A stretch of 64,000 nt of DNA from Sphingobium sp. SCG-1 (lineage in GTDB: Bacteria; Pseudomonadota; Alphaproteobacteria; Sphingomonadales; Sphingomonadaceae), in NCBI RefSeq assembly GCF_002953135.1, contig NZ_CP026372.1:1-64000 (forward strand), in the 5' to 3' direction. Below, in pieces: positions 37,901-42,935 of the stretch. The translations under genes were made by a program, and so were the position numbers. Position 1 is the stretch's first letter. Every line of letters starts with the position of its first letter. A model generated the notes under the pieces. The model worked only from the letters and a program-made list of their open reading frames with translations. It ran no database searches and was not told the DNA's origin.

Positions 37901-40757
37901 CGGTAACGCCCGCCGCCGAACTGCTGTAGTCGGCCGTATCGGTGCCTTCACCGCCCAGCAATATATCCGCGCCAGCGCCACCGCTAAGAATATCGTTACC
38001 CGCACGGCCTTCCAGCCGGTCGTCGCCTGCGCCGCCGATCAGCCGGTCGTCGAGCGAGGAGCCGACCACGCGCTCCACGTTGCGCAGTATGTCGCCATCG
38101 GCATCGCCGCCTTCGGAAATGCCGCCGTCCAGACGCACCGTCACCGCAAAACGCGAGAGGCTGTAGTCCACGGTGTCACTGCCCGCGCCACCGTCCAGCG
38201 TATCTGCCCCGCCAAGACCCAGCAGCGTGTCGTCGCCGTCATTGCCCAGCAGCGTATCGCTACCGGCCGTGCCGATCAGCGTATCGTCGAAGCGCGATCC
38301 TTCCAGCCCTTCGATGCTGATGAAGCGGTCGCCAACCGGGTCGCCGCCATCCAGCGTCAACCCGTCCAGCGACACGCGCACGCCGTTTGCTGCGTCATGA
38401 TAGCTGGCAATGTCAAACCCGTCGCCGCCATCCAGCGTATCCGCACCCGCGCCGCCTTCCAACACGTCGTCGCCAAGGCCGCCCTTCAATGTCTCCGCGC
38501 CAGCGCCGCCGACGAGATGATCCGCCTTGGTCGAGCCGGTGAGGATTTCGATATTGCTGTAGCGGTCGCCTTCCGCGTCACCGCCCGTGCCAGCGCGACC
38601 GTTCAGATAGACGGTCACACCCACGGCGCTGTCGTTGAAATCGACGGAGTCCGTGCCTGCGCCGCCGTCGATCGTATCTGCGCCCGCACCGCCTTTGAGG
38701 ACGTTATCGCCCGCATCGCCCGTAAGCGTGTCGGCGAACGCGGTGCCCGTCAGCCCTTCGATGTTGGTGAGGATATCGCCTTGCGCATCGCCGCCGACGC
38801 CCGGCGTGCCGTCCAGCGAAACGCTGACAGCACCGTTCGAACCGGAATAGTCCGCGATGTCGAATCCCGCGCCGCCATCCAGTTTGTCCGCGCCACCGCC
38901 GCCGACGAGAATGTCGTTGCCTGCTGCGCCCTCAAGCTGCTCGTTCGCGCTGCTGCCGATGATCTTGTCGTCCAGCGCCGTGCCGATGACATGCTCGATA
39001 TTGGTGAGACGGTCGCCTTCGGCTTCGCCGCCATGCGATACGGTGCCGTCCAGATGAATCTCGACGCCCGGTCCGGACGTGCCGCTGACTGCTTTGGAAT
39101 AGTCGACCGTGTCGAAGCCTGCGCCGCCCTCCAGTTTGTCTGCACCCGCGCCGCCGTCCAGCTTGTTGTCGCCCGCGTCGCCGATCAGTTCATCGTCGTG
39201 TGCCGATCCGCTGAGGCCCTCGATGCTGGTATAGGTGTCGCCGCGCGCATAACCGCTGGTTCCCGTGCCAGTGGCGAGATCGGCATGGACGCCGACGTTG
39301 GATTGCGCATAGCTGACGGTATCGAAGCCGCTGCCGCCATCGATCTTGTCTTCGCCCGCGCCCGCGACGATGCGATCGTTGCCATCGCCCGCCGTGACGA
39401 TAGTGCCGGGCGGGTTGGAGAACAGGACATAGACCGGATCGCCCGTGACAGGATCGGTGACGACCATGTCGGACGCGCTGTTGACGACCTTGATGCCGAA
39501 GTGCGTGGAGACTTCGACACTGTTGGAGCTGTTCTTGCCATCGGTGGACAGGCCAAGCTGCACCGGCAGGAAGAATTCGTCCTGAAAGCCGCTTGATGCC
39601 GTGGTCTTGCCATCGGCAGGCAGTGTGTACACAAGGTCGATATCGAAGGTGAAATGCGACTGGCTGGCGGGGTAGTTGACGGTCTTGCCCTGCGCGTCGA
39701 CAAAAGTGGTGATCTTGGTAATCTTGCCTTCGTCCAGGCTCACCAGCCAGCCTTTGTCGGTCTGCGTTGCGTTGGCGACGGAATAGCCGGAGGGCAGCGA
39801 GGGGATCAGGATCGAAAGAAGCTGCAGGCTCTTTGCAGGCACCATCGCTTCGACGTGCAACACGCGCAGCGATGTGCCTGAGGGCACCACGCGGGGATCG
39901 TCGGCATAGATCGTGTCACTGCCTGCCGTGCCGGTGATCTGTTCCTTCGCCGACTGCGCGTCATAGCTCGCCACGGTGGACGACGTTGCGCCGCCGGTAG
40001 AACCGCGCACGACCGTAGCGCCCGCTTCGGCGGCAGTCTTGACGCCTTCCTGGTTGAACAGCGTGAACGTGAGCTTGGGCACCAGCTTGCCGATGCCTGC
40101 CGGTCCGATGGCGTCATCGGGCGCAGGCTCTATGGCGCGGGCGGACGGAGGGCTGGACGGGGCGCTGGAGCTGGGGGACGTGCTGCTGATCTTCTGTGTC
40201 AGGCGGCTCGCATCTTCGTCGGAACGATGTCGGTTTTCCTCCTGTGCAGCGGCGTTCGCCTGTGTCTTCGCGGAATCGGACGGCTGGATGCCGGTGCCCT
40301 GAAGGTCCTTGTCTGTCGCAGCCTTCTTGTCAGCGTCCTGATCGGATGACGCCGAGGACAAGCCGAATTTGACCGGAGAGACCTGTTCCTTGATTTCGCC
40401 GACGCCATCGACGGCGGCTTCCGCGGCGACAGTCTTGTCCTTGAACACCAGTTGGGGATTGTTGCCCGAAAACACGGCCAGCGCCATGCCGGGAATGATG
40501 ATCTTCGTGCCGTCTTCGAACAGCAGGACGACATCGACGTCGATAATCTCCGCCTTGAACGCACCGTAGAAGCGTTCAAGGATGGCGCGCCCATCGTCGG
40601 TAAGCTGGACGACCTTTGCATCGCCGTAATTGTTGCTGACCTGACCCGCGCTGATGTCGATATCGGCAGGGGCATCGCTGGCAACTGCATGGGCTACCGG
40701 TTCCTTGAACCCTGCGCCCTTGCTCCCCTTACCCGCACTACCCTTGATTTTCGCCAT
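19932..40757 (-). CDS. giant RTX repeat protein, 6,941 residues, type I secretion substrate
   Basis: One uninterrupted frame of 20.8 kb. Residues 1 to about 120 form a non-repetitive head (a strand-rich stretch LFEDGTKIIIPGMALAVFSG); about 120-240 is a Ser/Ala/Asp/Glu-rich low-complexity linker; about 240-450 is another unique region. From about 450 to 6,830 there are about 74 modules, each a 40-residue beta segment (DYS...VTV-LDG...GGDA-GD-L--IE--IGS) followed by calcium-binding nonapeptides GGxGxDxLx. The last 110 residues are not RTX and end ARLSVI, a hydrophobic tail suited to type I secretion. There is no N-terminal signal peptide. No Ig-like, VWA or Calx-beta domain and no LapG-type cleavage motif was noticed. 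With tolC upstream on the same strand and the exporter nearby, a cell-surface adhesin or matrix protein is likely. The start ATG follows GGGACGTCGCG. Confidence 0.95.
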   Translation of the reverse strand: MAKIKGSAGKGSKGAGFKEPVAHAVASDAPADIDISAGQVSNNYGDAKVVQLTDDGRAILERFYGAFKAEIIDVDVVLLFEDGTKIIIPGMALAVFSGNNPQLVFKDKTVAAEAAVDGVGEIKEQVSPVKFGLSSASSDQDADKKAATDKDLQGTGIQPSDSAKTQANAAAQEENRHRSDEDASRLTQKISSTSPSSSAPSSPPSARAIEPAPDDAIGPAGIGKLVPKLTFTLFNQEGVKTAAEAGATVVRGSTGGATSSTVASYDAQSAKEQITGTAGSDTIYADDPRVVPSGTSLRVLHVEAMVPAKSLQLLSILIPSLPSGYSVANATQTDKGWLVSLDEGKITKITTFVDAQGKTVNYPASQSHFTFDIDLVYTLPADGKTTASSGFQDEFFLPVQLGLSTDGKNSSNSVEVSTHFGIKVVNSASDMVVTDPVTGDPVYVLFSNPPGTIVTAGDGNDRIVAGAGEDKIDGGSGFDTVSYAQSNVGVHADLATGTGTSGYARGDTYTSIEGLSGSAHDDELIGDAGDNKLDGGAGADKLEGGAGFDTVDYSKAVSGTSGPGVEIHLDGTVSHGGEAEGDRLTNIEHVIGTALDDKIIGSSANEQLEGAAGNDILVGGGGADKLDGGAGFDIADYSGSNGAVSVSLDGTPGVGGDAQGDILTNIEGLTGTAFADTLTGDAGDNVLKGGAGADTIDGGAGTDSVDFNDSAVGVTVYLNGRAGTGGDAEGDRYSNIEILTGSTKADHLVGGAGAETLKGGLGDDVLEGGAGADTLDGGDGFDIASYHDAANGVRVSLDGLTLDGGDPVGDRFISIEGLEGSRFDDTLIGTAGSDTLLGNDGDDTLLGLGGADTLDGGAGSDTVDYSLSRFAVTVRLDGGISEGGDADGDILRNVERVVGSSLDDRLIGGAGDDRLEGRAGNDILSGGAGADILLGGEGTDTADYSSSAAGVTVALDGSVGIGGDAQGDVLSGIERLIGSAQNDWLTGDDQDNILKGGLGNDTLVGGAGADQLQGEDGFDTVDYSAAQGAVTIRLDGNASSGDVAQGDRISGVERALGSAYADALIGDSGDNTLEGQSGDDTLRGGRGADHLVGGAGIDAADYGDSNTAVTVSLATGTASGGTAQGDTFDGVENLSGSDYDDRLGGDAGVNRLSGGAGNDTLSGGAGADTLEGGSGIDIADYSTSGNGVNIALDGSLGAGGDAAGDRLNDIEGVTGSAFADTLTGNDAANRLSGGAGDDVLRGGLGSDELIGGAGFDTADYSQSASNIIISNDGSIGLGGDAQGDRLSQIEHIIGSGFDDRITGSTGNDTLDGGQGNDVLQGGGGADTLDGGAGIDIADYSLSNAGIVAGLDGRANTGGDAAGDSFTNVEGISGSSFADTIFGSADDDVLRGQGGNDRLTGFAGADILDGGAGFDTADYSASDAGVTINLGTGNASGGHAAGDTLTSIEAVVGSSFNDSLIGGDGADSLSGDAGDDTLAGRAGADILDGGDGFDVADYSASASGITLALDGSVGQGGDAAGDAVSNVEKILGSEYADTITGVDADEVLEGGGGADRLSGAGGRDMLIGGSGDDTLNGGAGADVIDGGLGTDIADYSGSAAGVTITLDGSTGIGGDAEGDVLSSIEIVVGSAFGDTLTGGSAADQLEGGAGDDTLRGGANNDTLIGGDGDDFIEGGAGGDTIDGGAGRDTADYSASGAGVSVSLDGSTGLGGHATGDVLSSIERVIGTAFADTLTGGAADEDLLGGGGDDRLEGRAGADLLDGGAGTDTADYSGSAQGVTVDLLTGTGTGGDAEGDQLLSIEKLIGSSGADVLRGAASDDEISGGAGDDLLVGREGTDTLLGGAGNDTLDGGAGADFLDGGAGFDTVDYSSSLVAISAGLDGSTGTGGDAQSDVMTGIERLIGSDFNDTLTGGLNNDELVGGAGDDIISGAAGNDTLRGGDGDDILSGGSGADVIDGGAGVDTVDYSTSTVAVTINLDGSASIGGDATGDQLIGIENVTGSSFDDILHGSLADEVLTGGAGDDIITGGAGADILRGGSGDDVLDGGAGADDLQGGTGQDVASYADATAGVAVSLDGSLGTGGDATGDSLTDIETLEGSAFDDVLGGGAGTDTVRGGAGNDRLLGSTGADIVDGGTGFDTVDYSASASAVTITLDGSLGIGGDASGDQLISIEGVIGSTLDDTITGGNQADILDGGAGNDRIVGGGGDDDLRGGAGNDLLDGGAGADRIDGGAGVDTVDYSTSTSGVNVSVDGSTSTGGAAEGDQLSNVENLIGSDYNDVLLGTAAADTLTGGAGDDRLGGRGGADHLIGGAGFDTADYADAASGITVSLATGTGTQGDAAGDTLDSIERVVGSGFADSISGSSSADVIEGGAGADNISGAGGDDTLLGGAGDDIIDGGTGADSIDGGTGADTVDYAASGTGVQVSLNGGASFGGLAEGDMLTSIEIVSGSAFADIINGSAADEQLRGNAGDDILRGGAGADVLDGGAGTDTADYSLAGAGVALNLATGGTGGDATGDSFVNIEIVEGSSFADTIGGSANNDDLRGNGGDDVLQGGAGSDTLDGGTGDDILNGGAGADMLQGGAGSDTADYSTSTGAININLDGSLSAGGDAQGDTLSSIENVIGSALDDTVTGTSQNETLDGGAGNDILRGNAGSDTLIGGAGDDLLLGGAGADTLVGGAGFDTTSYAGSSAGVNVRLDGGPSTGGDAEGDVLSDVEGVTGSAQGDVIIGGNANDVLDGAAGDDSVTGGAGDDMLSGGTGDDILVGGLGADSMDGGGGTDTVSYAAATTGVAIGLNGAAGTAGEALGDTLTNVERLIGSAFADTLVGGAGVETLSGGAGDDTLLGSAGADTLDGEGGFDTASYAGSGAAVTAYLDGRAGSGGDAAGDVLLNMERLVGSANSDTLIGGSLADSIDGGAGDDQIRGAGGNDNLAGGAGDDTILGGDGADAIDGGAGTDIASYADSTSAVTVGLDGVAGTGGTAQGDTLTGVEVLLGSDYSDTLRGGAGADTLRGGLGDDTLRGDAGDDVLDGGVGDDTADYSTSVQSVTVGLDGSTGIGGDAAGDTLSSIERIVGSAQADRLIGGMNSETLDGGAGNDVLVGSLGNDTLIGGAGIDTADYSASSAGVTIGLDGSFGSSGDASGDRLTQIERIVGSAQGDTLSGSTGNDILEGNAGNDSLSGGAGNDSLIGGAGDDVMVGDAGADAFDGGSGIDTVSFAGAASGVSIDLAAGTGTGSDAQGDSFASVEHVIGSDFDDTVAGSAADEIIEGGAGADTLTGAAGADSIDGGMGDDILAGGIGADMLDGGAGFDTADYSTSTAGIQVILDGSSASGGDAQGDTLVRIERVVGTAFDDIITGGSAGETLEGAGGDDTLTGNGGGDTLRGGLGNDILRGGTGADVLDGGAGTDTADYSASDTAVTVTLDGSTGIGGDAQGDNYVSIERVLGSGDGDALTGGTGNDILSGQAGDDVLSGAAGNDTLSGGSGDDMLTGGAGADSIDGGTGIDTVSYAGSAQGVTASLGGTAGVGGDAAGDVITNAETLEGSAFADTLYGRVGADALIGGAGNDTLVGSAGADALDGGAGTDTADYSASASGVTVNLDGSVSLGGDAAGDTLNNVERVIGSLNADTLNGTDAADTLEGNDGADTLIGGAGNDSLLGGAGDDLLLGGTGADALDGGAGFDTASYANSASAVNVGLDGGAQTGGEAAGDTLANVERLIGSAFADTLRGGAAAESISGGDGDDTILGSAGADTLDGNTGFDTVDYSASSAGVTIGLGGAAGVGGDAQGDQLTSIERIIGSGQADVLTGATANDTLIGGAGADIISGGFGNDDLQGGTGDDTLTGGAGADSLDGGAGVDTADYTASVGAVSVNLDGLASSGGDADGDMLTSIERVLGSAQSDTIHGGTADESLYGNGGDDMLVGGAGADRLEGGAGTDTADYTGATGGVTVALDGTASTGAEAAGDTLFTIERLLGSTFDDTLGGSTGDDTLIGNAGADTLSGGVGDDVLAGGAGDDTLIGGAGADQFDGGTGFDTASYSGALSAVTVYLDGTSGSRGDAAGDVLVSIEQLVGSAFDDRLFGGNGAETILGGAGADVVQGGGGDDILRGQDGNDILTGGLGADIIDGGLGTDTATYATSLSGVTLYMDGTLSVGGDADGDVLTSIESVIGSSLSDTIYGSSGNDQVDAGAGDDILYSSAGADSLTGGSGFDIVDYSNNAVAVTVYMDGTASTGGFAAGDVLIGIEQVIGTSQNDSISGSANADTILGGAGDDLLTGAAGNDSLSGGLGDDTLIGGTGSDALDGGAGTDTASYAGAAAGVIVRMDGVASGGGEALGDTLTNIERVIGSAFADTVSGSSGNDRIEGGAGDDILQGLDGLDQLFGDGGNDTLSGGLGADALDGGAGTDTADYSNSAVGVTAYLDGTAGVGGEAAGDTLTNIESLRGSANADALYGSTGNDSLIGNSGDDMLVGGAGADALSGGDGFDTASYAASAAAVTVNLATGLGTGGDAQGDTLSAIEQVIGSANNDTLIGSANVDTLRGGDGNDSLDGGAGGDTLDGDAGDDTLVGGQGSDTLDGGAGTDTADYSASTAAVTVYNNGIDQGAGGSATGDTLVNIERILGSAFGDTLIGGASADILIGQDGNDTIEGGAGADTIDGGIGTDTASYEHATSGVTVSLATNSGTAGEANGDTLVSIERLLGSDYADTLSGGSGAETLDGGAGDDMLVGSAGADTLTGGAGFDTASYAAAGAGVTVNLDGSSSSGDIAAGDRLTGVESVIGSGFADTITGTFSDDTLLGGNGDDVLSGGTGTDILQGEAGNDTLRGDGGADQLDGGLGTDTVSYSTSGAAVTIDLTQGTASGGDAQGDTFVSIERFVGSRLGDIMVGGTGADNFDGFDGDDLLRGDAGDDVLTGGIGDDILIGGAGADTLAGGSGIDTADYSASTAVTIRITGTSSGGDAEGDTMSGIEKVIGSAYADRFEGGSGDEDLTGAAGDDIFITSAGADIYRGDGGSDTVDYSASLSSGMKIYLDGSFGTGGDAAGDQIFNVEVVIGSGQNDEITANASGSTISAGAGDDFLFGAGGADILNGGDGNDTIASGLGADQIIGGNGTDTADYRNSGAAVTIANDGTAGSGGWAAGDTLAGIERIEGSLSYGDTLRGGTLAATVLWGWGGNDTFVSFSQADSIDGGAGTDTIDYSGSNAAVTVRLDGTASAGGTAAGDMILLVEHVIGSAYADTIYGTGVNESLEGGAGDDTLIGGSGADTLDGGAGFDTADYSSSGGISVRMDGTAGTAGDANGDILIGIEKVVGSALADIIIGSTNADTIVGGDGDDVIRPGLGADTLDGGNGFDTVDYSGSATGLTVNLTNAALSTGLAQGDTFVSIENYQLSGLNDIFVGSVNAETVLGNAGDDSLSGGGGDDRLEGGDGNDTLIGGAGADTMLGGLGTDTVDYSASAAGISINLGSGTANSGGDAQGDIFSDQSIENAIGSANADYIVGSGVANNIQGGAGDDTILGGAGADILDGGAGVDTVSYANFNGITVSLAATGTTGDSDKLTNFENLIGSGGNDTLSGDNNANTIYGGNGADTINGAGGIDTIYGEDGNDVIDGGAGADVLDGGLGINTVTYISALSAVSASLLTGTGTLGDANGDTLTSFVNLNGSNYADTLVANAAQNTINGNDGDDIIDGGADNDTLNGGNGNDTILGGQGTDKMDGGAGTDTVDYSLSGAAVNVDMNLNSATGGDALADTFANIENLTGSAYSDYLVGTSGNNVLTGGDGNDQLSGLAGNDTLLGGIGNDIISGGAGADIIDGGTGTNTLYFGTNPGNPAASSATVGVTVYLNGTTVGVGGDAAGDTYTNIQIVYLTGFDDKAYGTGADEWFRGLGGADTIDGGAGTDTASYLGGTTGVTIGLNGVVGVGGEAQGDILTNIENLLGTNYDDILSGNASANQIFGNDGADIIKGDAGADAMDGGIGRDTVDYSTSSAAVTVRLDTGAGSGGDAAGDTYANMENATGSGGADFLYGTSGDNVLTGNAGDDFMHGGAGADQLNGGGGIDTADYSDSGSAVTLYLDGTTSANGDAQGDVLLSIETAIGSGYADTIIGSNANETLNGDGGDDTIQGNVGDDVVNGDGGNDLLSGGSGADTMDGGAGTDTATYATSTAGVTVYLDGVTLGVGGEAAGDKLSNIENLIGSGFDDVLYGTAGSQTLTGGSGSDILIGGAGADTLDGGIGTDSVSYVTSGAGITASFASGTLVVSGSDASGDIFVSIEGLIGTKFADSLTGGAGSEMLDGGAGDDTIYGSAGSDALIGGSDNDTINYAASGSAVTVKLDGTAGTGGDAAGDVLTGFEIVVGSNYGDSLFGAAGNETLYGGDGNDTLTGGAGADALDGGAGTDTASYASSASGVNAYLNGTTGSGGDAQNDTLTAIENLVGSAFGDLLVGDAGVNTLDGGTGIGNDVLVGGAGGDVLIGGLGSDTASYAGAGGGVVANLANSAANTGDAASDSYNSIENLIGSSNADTLTGDSGANSLDGGNGDDTLIGGAGGDVLNGGSGTDTADYSSAGAAVTVYMDGTLGTGSDAAGDSLSGIEVIIGSAFADTLLGDSGANTLIGGLGDDVLLGGLGADTLNGGGGTDTASYANAASGVTANLGNSLANTGEATNDSYTSIENLIGSAFADLLSGDAGANALYGGGADDTLHGGAGADILDGGAGNDIASYASAASGVVASLANNASNTGDAAGDSYVSIEHLTGSAYADTLTGNGSANILNGGAGNDTLVGGGGADTLIGGADIDTADYSSASSAIALNLSSATGTGSLGDASGDTLNGIEKVVGSNFNDGFTLNLAQNWSVDGGSGYDTVTLANNSGTVNGASLLSVLTHTEQIDFSSTGTQGNLTIDSNFIQSIVGSGNTSHLTVDFDANDTLTMSGSAHYTQAGGEYTLYSDASLTTEVARLSVI
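20280..39410 (-). repeat. tandem RTX module array in the giant protein gene
   Basis: Counting the hallmark IE/VE-x-x-x-GS segment gives about 74 modules. The modules I measured between successive D-T/I-x-D/S-Y starts are 79 residues (237 bases) or 97 residues (291 bases), the difference being two nonapeptides, one turn of a beta-roll. One early module has 84 residues because of a five-residue insert (SGTSGPGVEI). Modules near the C-terminus drift in sequence (NLANSAANTGDA in place of LDG-x-x-GxGGDA). Three-letter periodicity and lack of stops also create long shadow frames on the + strand. Confidence 0.95.
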
Positions 40758-40832
40758 CGCGCGACGTCCCTAAATGTTCTGGAACAGCCTACCCGCAGGC
40801 GGGTTACGATATGGTAAACGCGAAATTTACTT

Positions 40833-42410
40833 TCACTTGGTGCTGCCGGGAGCGGGCACGACAAGCGGCGGCAGAGGCTCTCCGCCGCTGACCAGATCGA
40901 ACAGGCCGCCCAGCTTCTGAAGCACGCGGAATTCGGCAGCCGTTTTGGCCGTCAAGTTCGCAATCTGGTTTGCGCGCGCGTTGAACAGGATGTTCTGGCT
41001 ATCGAGCAAGTCGAACACCGTGCGGCGACCCTCACGGAACTGCTGGGCATAGAGATCGACGACCTTCTCAGCCGATTGAATCTCGGACTCGATGGTGACG
41101 ATCTTGCCGCGCGCTGCGTCCAGCGCATTGAAGTCGATGCGGATGTCCTGCTCCACTTCGCGACGGCGGCGATCGAGCTCGTAATCGGCCTCGCGAAGGC
41201 GTGCGGAAATACGGTTGCGCACCGCGATGTCCGCGCCGCCATTAAAAAAGTTATAGGTGACGGTCAGCATCGCGCGCGCATCGCGGTTGGTGCCGGTGCG
41301 GCCCTGCACATCATCGCGCCAATTGCCCTGCGCCTGGAAAGCGAGGCGCGGGAAGAAGGTGCCGGTCTGGCTGGCGCGCTGACGGTCGAGGGAGCGCCGG
41401 TCCTGTACGGCCTGCGCCATCCGCGGACTGCGCTCGTCGATCAGGCCCACGGCGGCGTCAGCGGACGGCGGCAAGGCGGCGGCGGGCGAAGGCAGATCCA
41501 CTGCAAGACCGGGAAGATGATCGGTCAGGCGGCGATAGGATTCGCGGGCCTGTTGCAACGCGCTGGTGCGATCGAGCAGCGTGGCCTTCACGTTGTCGAG
41601 GCGCGCCTTGGCACGGCTGATATCGGCAGATGTGGTGAGGCCAAGCTCGTTCTGGATCGAGACGATCTTCACGATCTTCTCGTTGGCCGCGATCTCCTGA
41701 TTGGACAGATCCACCAGCTTCTGCTGCTGGAGCAGGCTGATATAGGCGGTGGCGATATCATAAGCGATCGCCTCGATCCGCTCGCGCGTTGCCCATTGCG
41801 CACTCCGATAAGTGGCGCGAGCGCGCTTGATGTCGTTGATCGTGGTGCCGAAATCCCAGACGTTCTGGTTCAGGGTGACGACGCCCTCACTCCGGCGCAG
41901 CGTGGAGTCCGCGCCGATCTGCGGCTGGTTGAGTTCGCCGCCCAGCGCCACGGTCGCGTCGAGGTGCGGGAGATAACCGGAACGCGCTTCATCGACTCCG
42001 TATTTTGCGTCATCCTGACGCGCGAGCGCGATCTGGATTTCCGGATTGCCTTTCAGCGCTTCTACGATCGCGTCGCGCAGCGATTCTGTCGCGCCCGGCG
42101 GCGGCTCGACATTCTCGCGCGCAGCCTGCGCAGTGGCGGCAGGATCGGTGGGCAAAGGGGGAATCTTGCCATCGGGTCCAACCGCATAAGGATCGTGCAG
42201 GTCTGCCGGGGGGGGCGTGGCGGACGAAGGCGAGGACGGCTCCTGCGAAGGCGGCTGCGCGAACGCGGGTGCGCTGAGCGCCGCGACGGGGGTCCCGTTG
42301 GGCAGCGGCCCTGCCACATCTGCAGCGGCCAGCACAGGCTGGTGGAGCATCAGCGGAACGCAGAGCGCAGCAATGGCCGCGCCGCGCAGGATAATAGCTT
42401 TATGTGTCAT
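40833..42410 (-). CDS. TolC-family outer-membrane channel of the type I secretion system
   Basis: 525 residues. A signal peptide (MTHKAIILRG, hydrophobic to QPVLAAA) and an unusual Pro/Ala/Ser-rich spacer (about residues 35-110) precede the outer-membrane factor domain. The two structural halves begin SLRDAIVEALKGNPEIQIALARQ and, about 220 residues later, SPRMAQAVQDRRSLDRQRASQ. Typical turns include DEARSGYLPHLDATV and FFPRLAFQAQGNW. FREGRRTVFDLLDSQNILF is the conserved family segment near the C-terminus. It is the outer-membrane exit for the giant RTX protein, whose gene follows after 75 bases on the same strand; that gap holds only a weak five-base-pair hairpin (ACCCG/CGGGT at 40791-40804). 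Confidence 0.94.
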   Translation of the reverse strand: MTHKAIILRGAAIAALCVPLMLHQPVLAAADVAGPLPNGTPVAALSAPAFAQPPSQEPSSPSSATPPPADLHDPYAVGPDGKIPPLPTDPAATAQAARENVEPPPGATESLRDAIVEALKGNPEIQIALARQDDAKYGVDEARSGYLPHLDATVALGGELNQPQIGADSTLRRSEGVVTLNQNVWDFGTTINDIKRARATYRSAQWATRERIEAIAYDIATAYISLLQQQKLVDLSNQEIAANEKIVKIVSIQNELGLTTSADISRAKARLDNVKATLLDRTSALQQARESYRRLTDHLPGLAVDLPSPAAALPPSADAAVGLIDERSPRMAQAVQDRRSLDRQRASQTGTFFPRLAFQAQGNWRDDVQGRTGTNRDARAMLTVTYNFFNGGADIAVRNRISARLREADYELDRRRREVEQDIRIDFNALDAARGKIVTIESEIQSAEKVVDLYAQQFREGRRTVFDLLDSQNILFNARANQIANLTAKTAAEFRVLQKLGGLFDLVSGGEPLPPLVVPAPGSTK

Positions 42411-42491
42411 GCCCTTAACGACCTTTTCATCCGGGCAGACCTTTGACTGAAGGCGTGCCGCTACGATCTTTGAGAAGGGGAATGGAGCAAT

Positions 42492-42626
42492 ATGGTTAAG
42501 ATCGAATTAAGCGTAAAAAAGCTTTTATACGAGGAAGTTGCATCGATTTTGTGTTCCTGGAGCCAGACAGAATCGGTGTCGTACAGCCGCGCGGGAGCGC
42601 CGGCGTCGGACATGCGCGCCTTGTGA
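42492..42626 (+). CDS. possible 44-residue small ORF
   Basis: ATG 42492 opens 44 codons (MVKIELSVKKLLYEEVASIL...) with GGAG four bases before the start. It lies in the AT-richer stretch upstream of tolC on the opposite strand. No family is recognised. It may be chance, since the same region must also hold the tolC promoter. Confidence 0.2.
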   Translation: MVKIELSVKKLLYEEVASILCSWSQTESVSYSRAGAPASDMRAL

Positions 42627-42662
42627 CGAGCACATCGAGGGAGACCGACTAAACCCGTCGCC

Positions 42663-42818
42663 CTATGCCGCCCGCCGCTGACCGGAGATCAGGCCGAGGC
42701 TGCGGATCATTTCGTCCAGACGGGGCTTGGCGGAACTGCGCGCAGACGATGACGGCTCTTGCATCAGTGTCTGCATCCTGTGGCGCACCTGTGCGAAAGC
42801 GTCCTGATTGTCGGCCAT
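42663..42818 (-). CDS. small basic protein, 51 residues, unknown function
   Basis: The frame begins at ATG 42818 (MADNQDAFAQVRHRMQTLMQ) and ends at 42663. A strong ribosome site, AGAGGGATGTGAC, stands just before the start. It consists of an amphipathic helix, a Ser-rich middle, and a second helix KPRLDEMIRSLGLISG. There is no signal peptide or membrane helix. The gene lies between tolC (same strand, 253 bases downstream) and the symporter, so it could be the first gene of the tolC-giant RTX transcript. The rest of 42411-42935 holds promoters and the possible small ORF at 42492, nothing else I recognise. Confidence 0.5.
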   Translation of the reverse strand: MADNQDAFAQVRHRMQTLMQEPSSSARSSAKPRLDEMIRSLGLISGQRRAA

Positions 42819-42935
42819 GTCACATCCCTCTTTGCTCTGTGGATGATCTAGGCGGATATGGTTAATAACGACTTACCCGCGAATAGCTGTTCGCCCACTT
42901 CCGTCCTGTCGCACCACCTGTTACGCCTGTGTTTC

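Noticed and set aside
20280..39410. Repeat array as a CRISPR or satellite
   Set aside because: The periodic units are coding throughout one frame, differ in sequence, and spell RTX modules; no palindromic short repeats with unique spacers.
20013..40302. Many long + strand frames across the giant gene, up to about 700 residues (37488-39596)
   Set aside because: They mirror the three-base periodicity and Asp/Gly-rich codons of the RTX modules on the minus strand. They have repetitive Arg/Ala/Val or Pro/Ser compositions, no ribosome sites and no family motifs.
40781..40806. EcfG-like GGAAC-N17-GTT on the + strand between the giant gene and tolC
   Set aside because: It would drive transcription antisense to tolC and has no + strand gene downstream; likely a chance match involving a short hairpin.
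11221..42410. Horizontally acquired island with integrase or att sites
   Set aside because: No integrase, transposase, tRNA or flanking direct repeats seen, and the flanking and inner genes look like native chromosomal genes.
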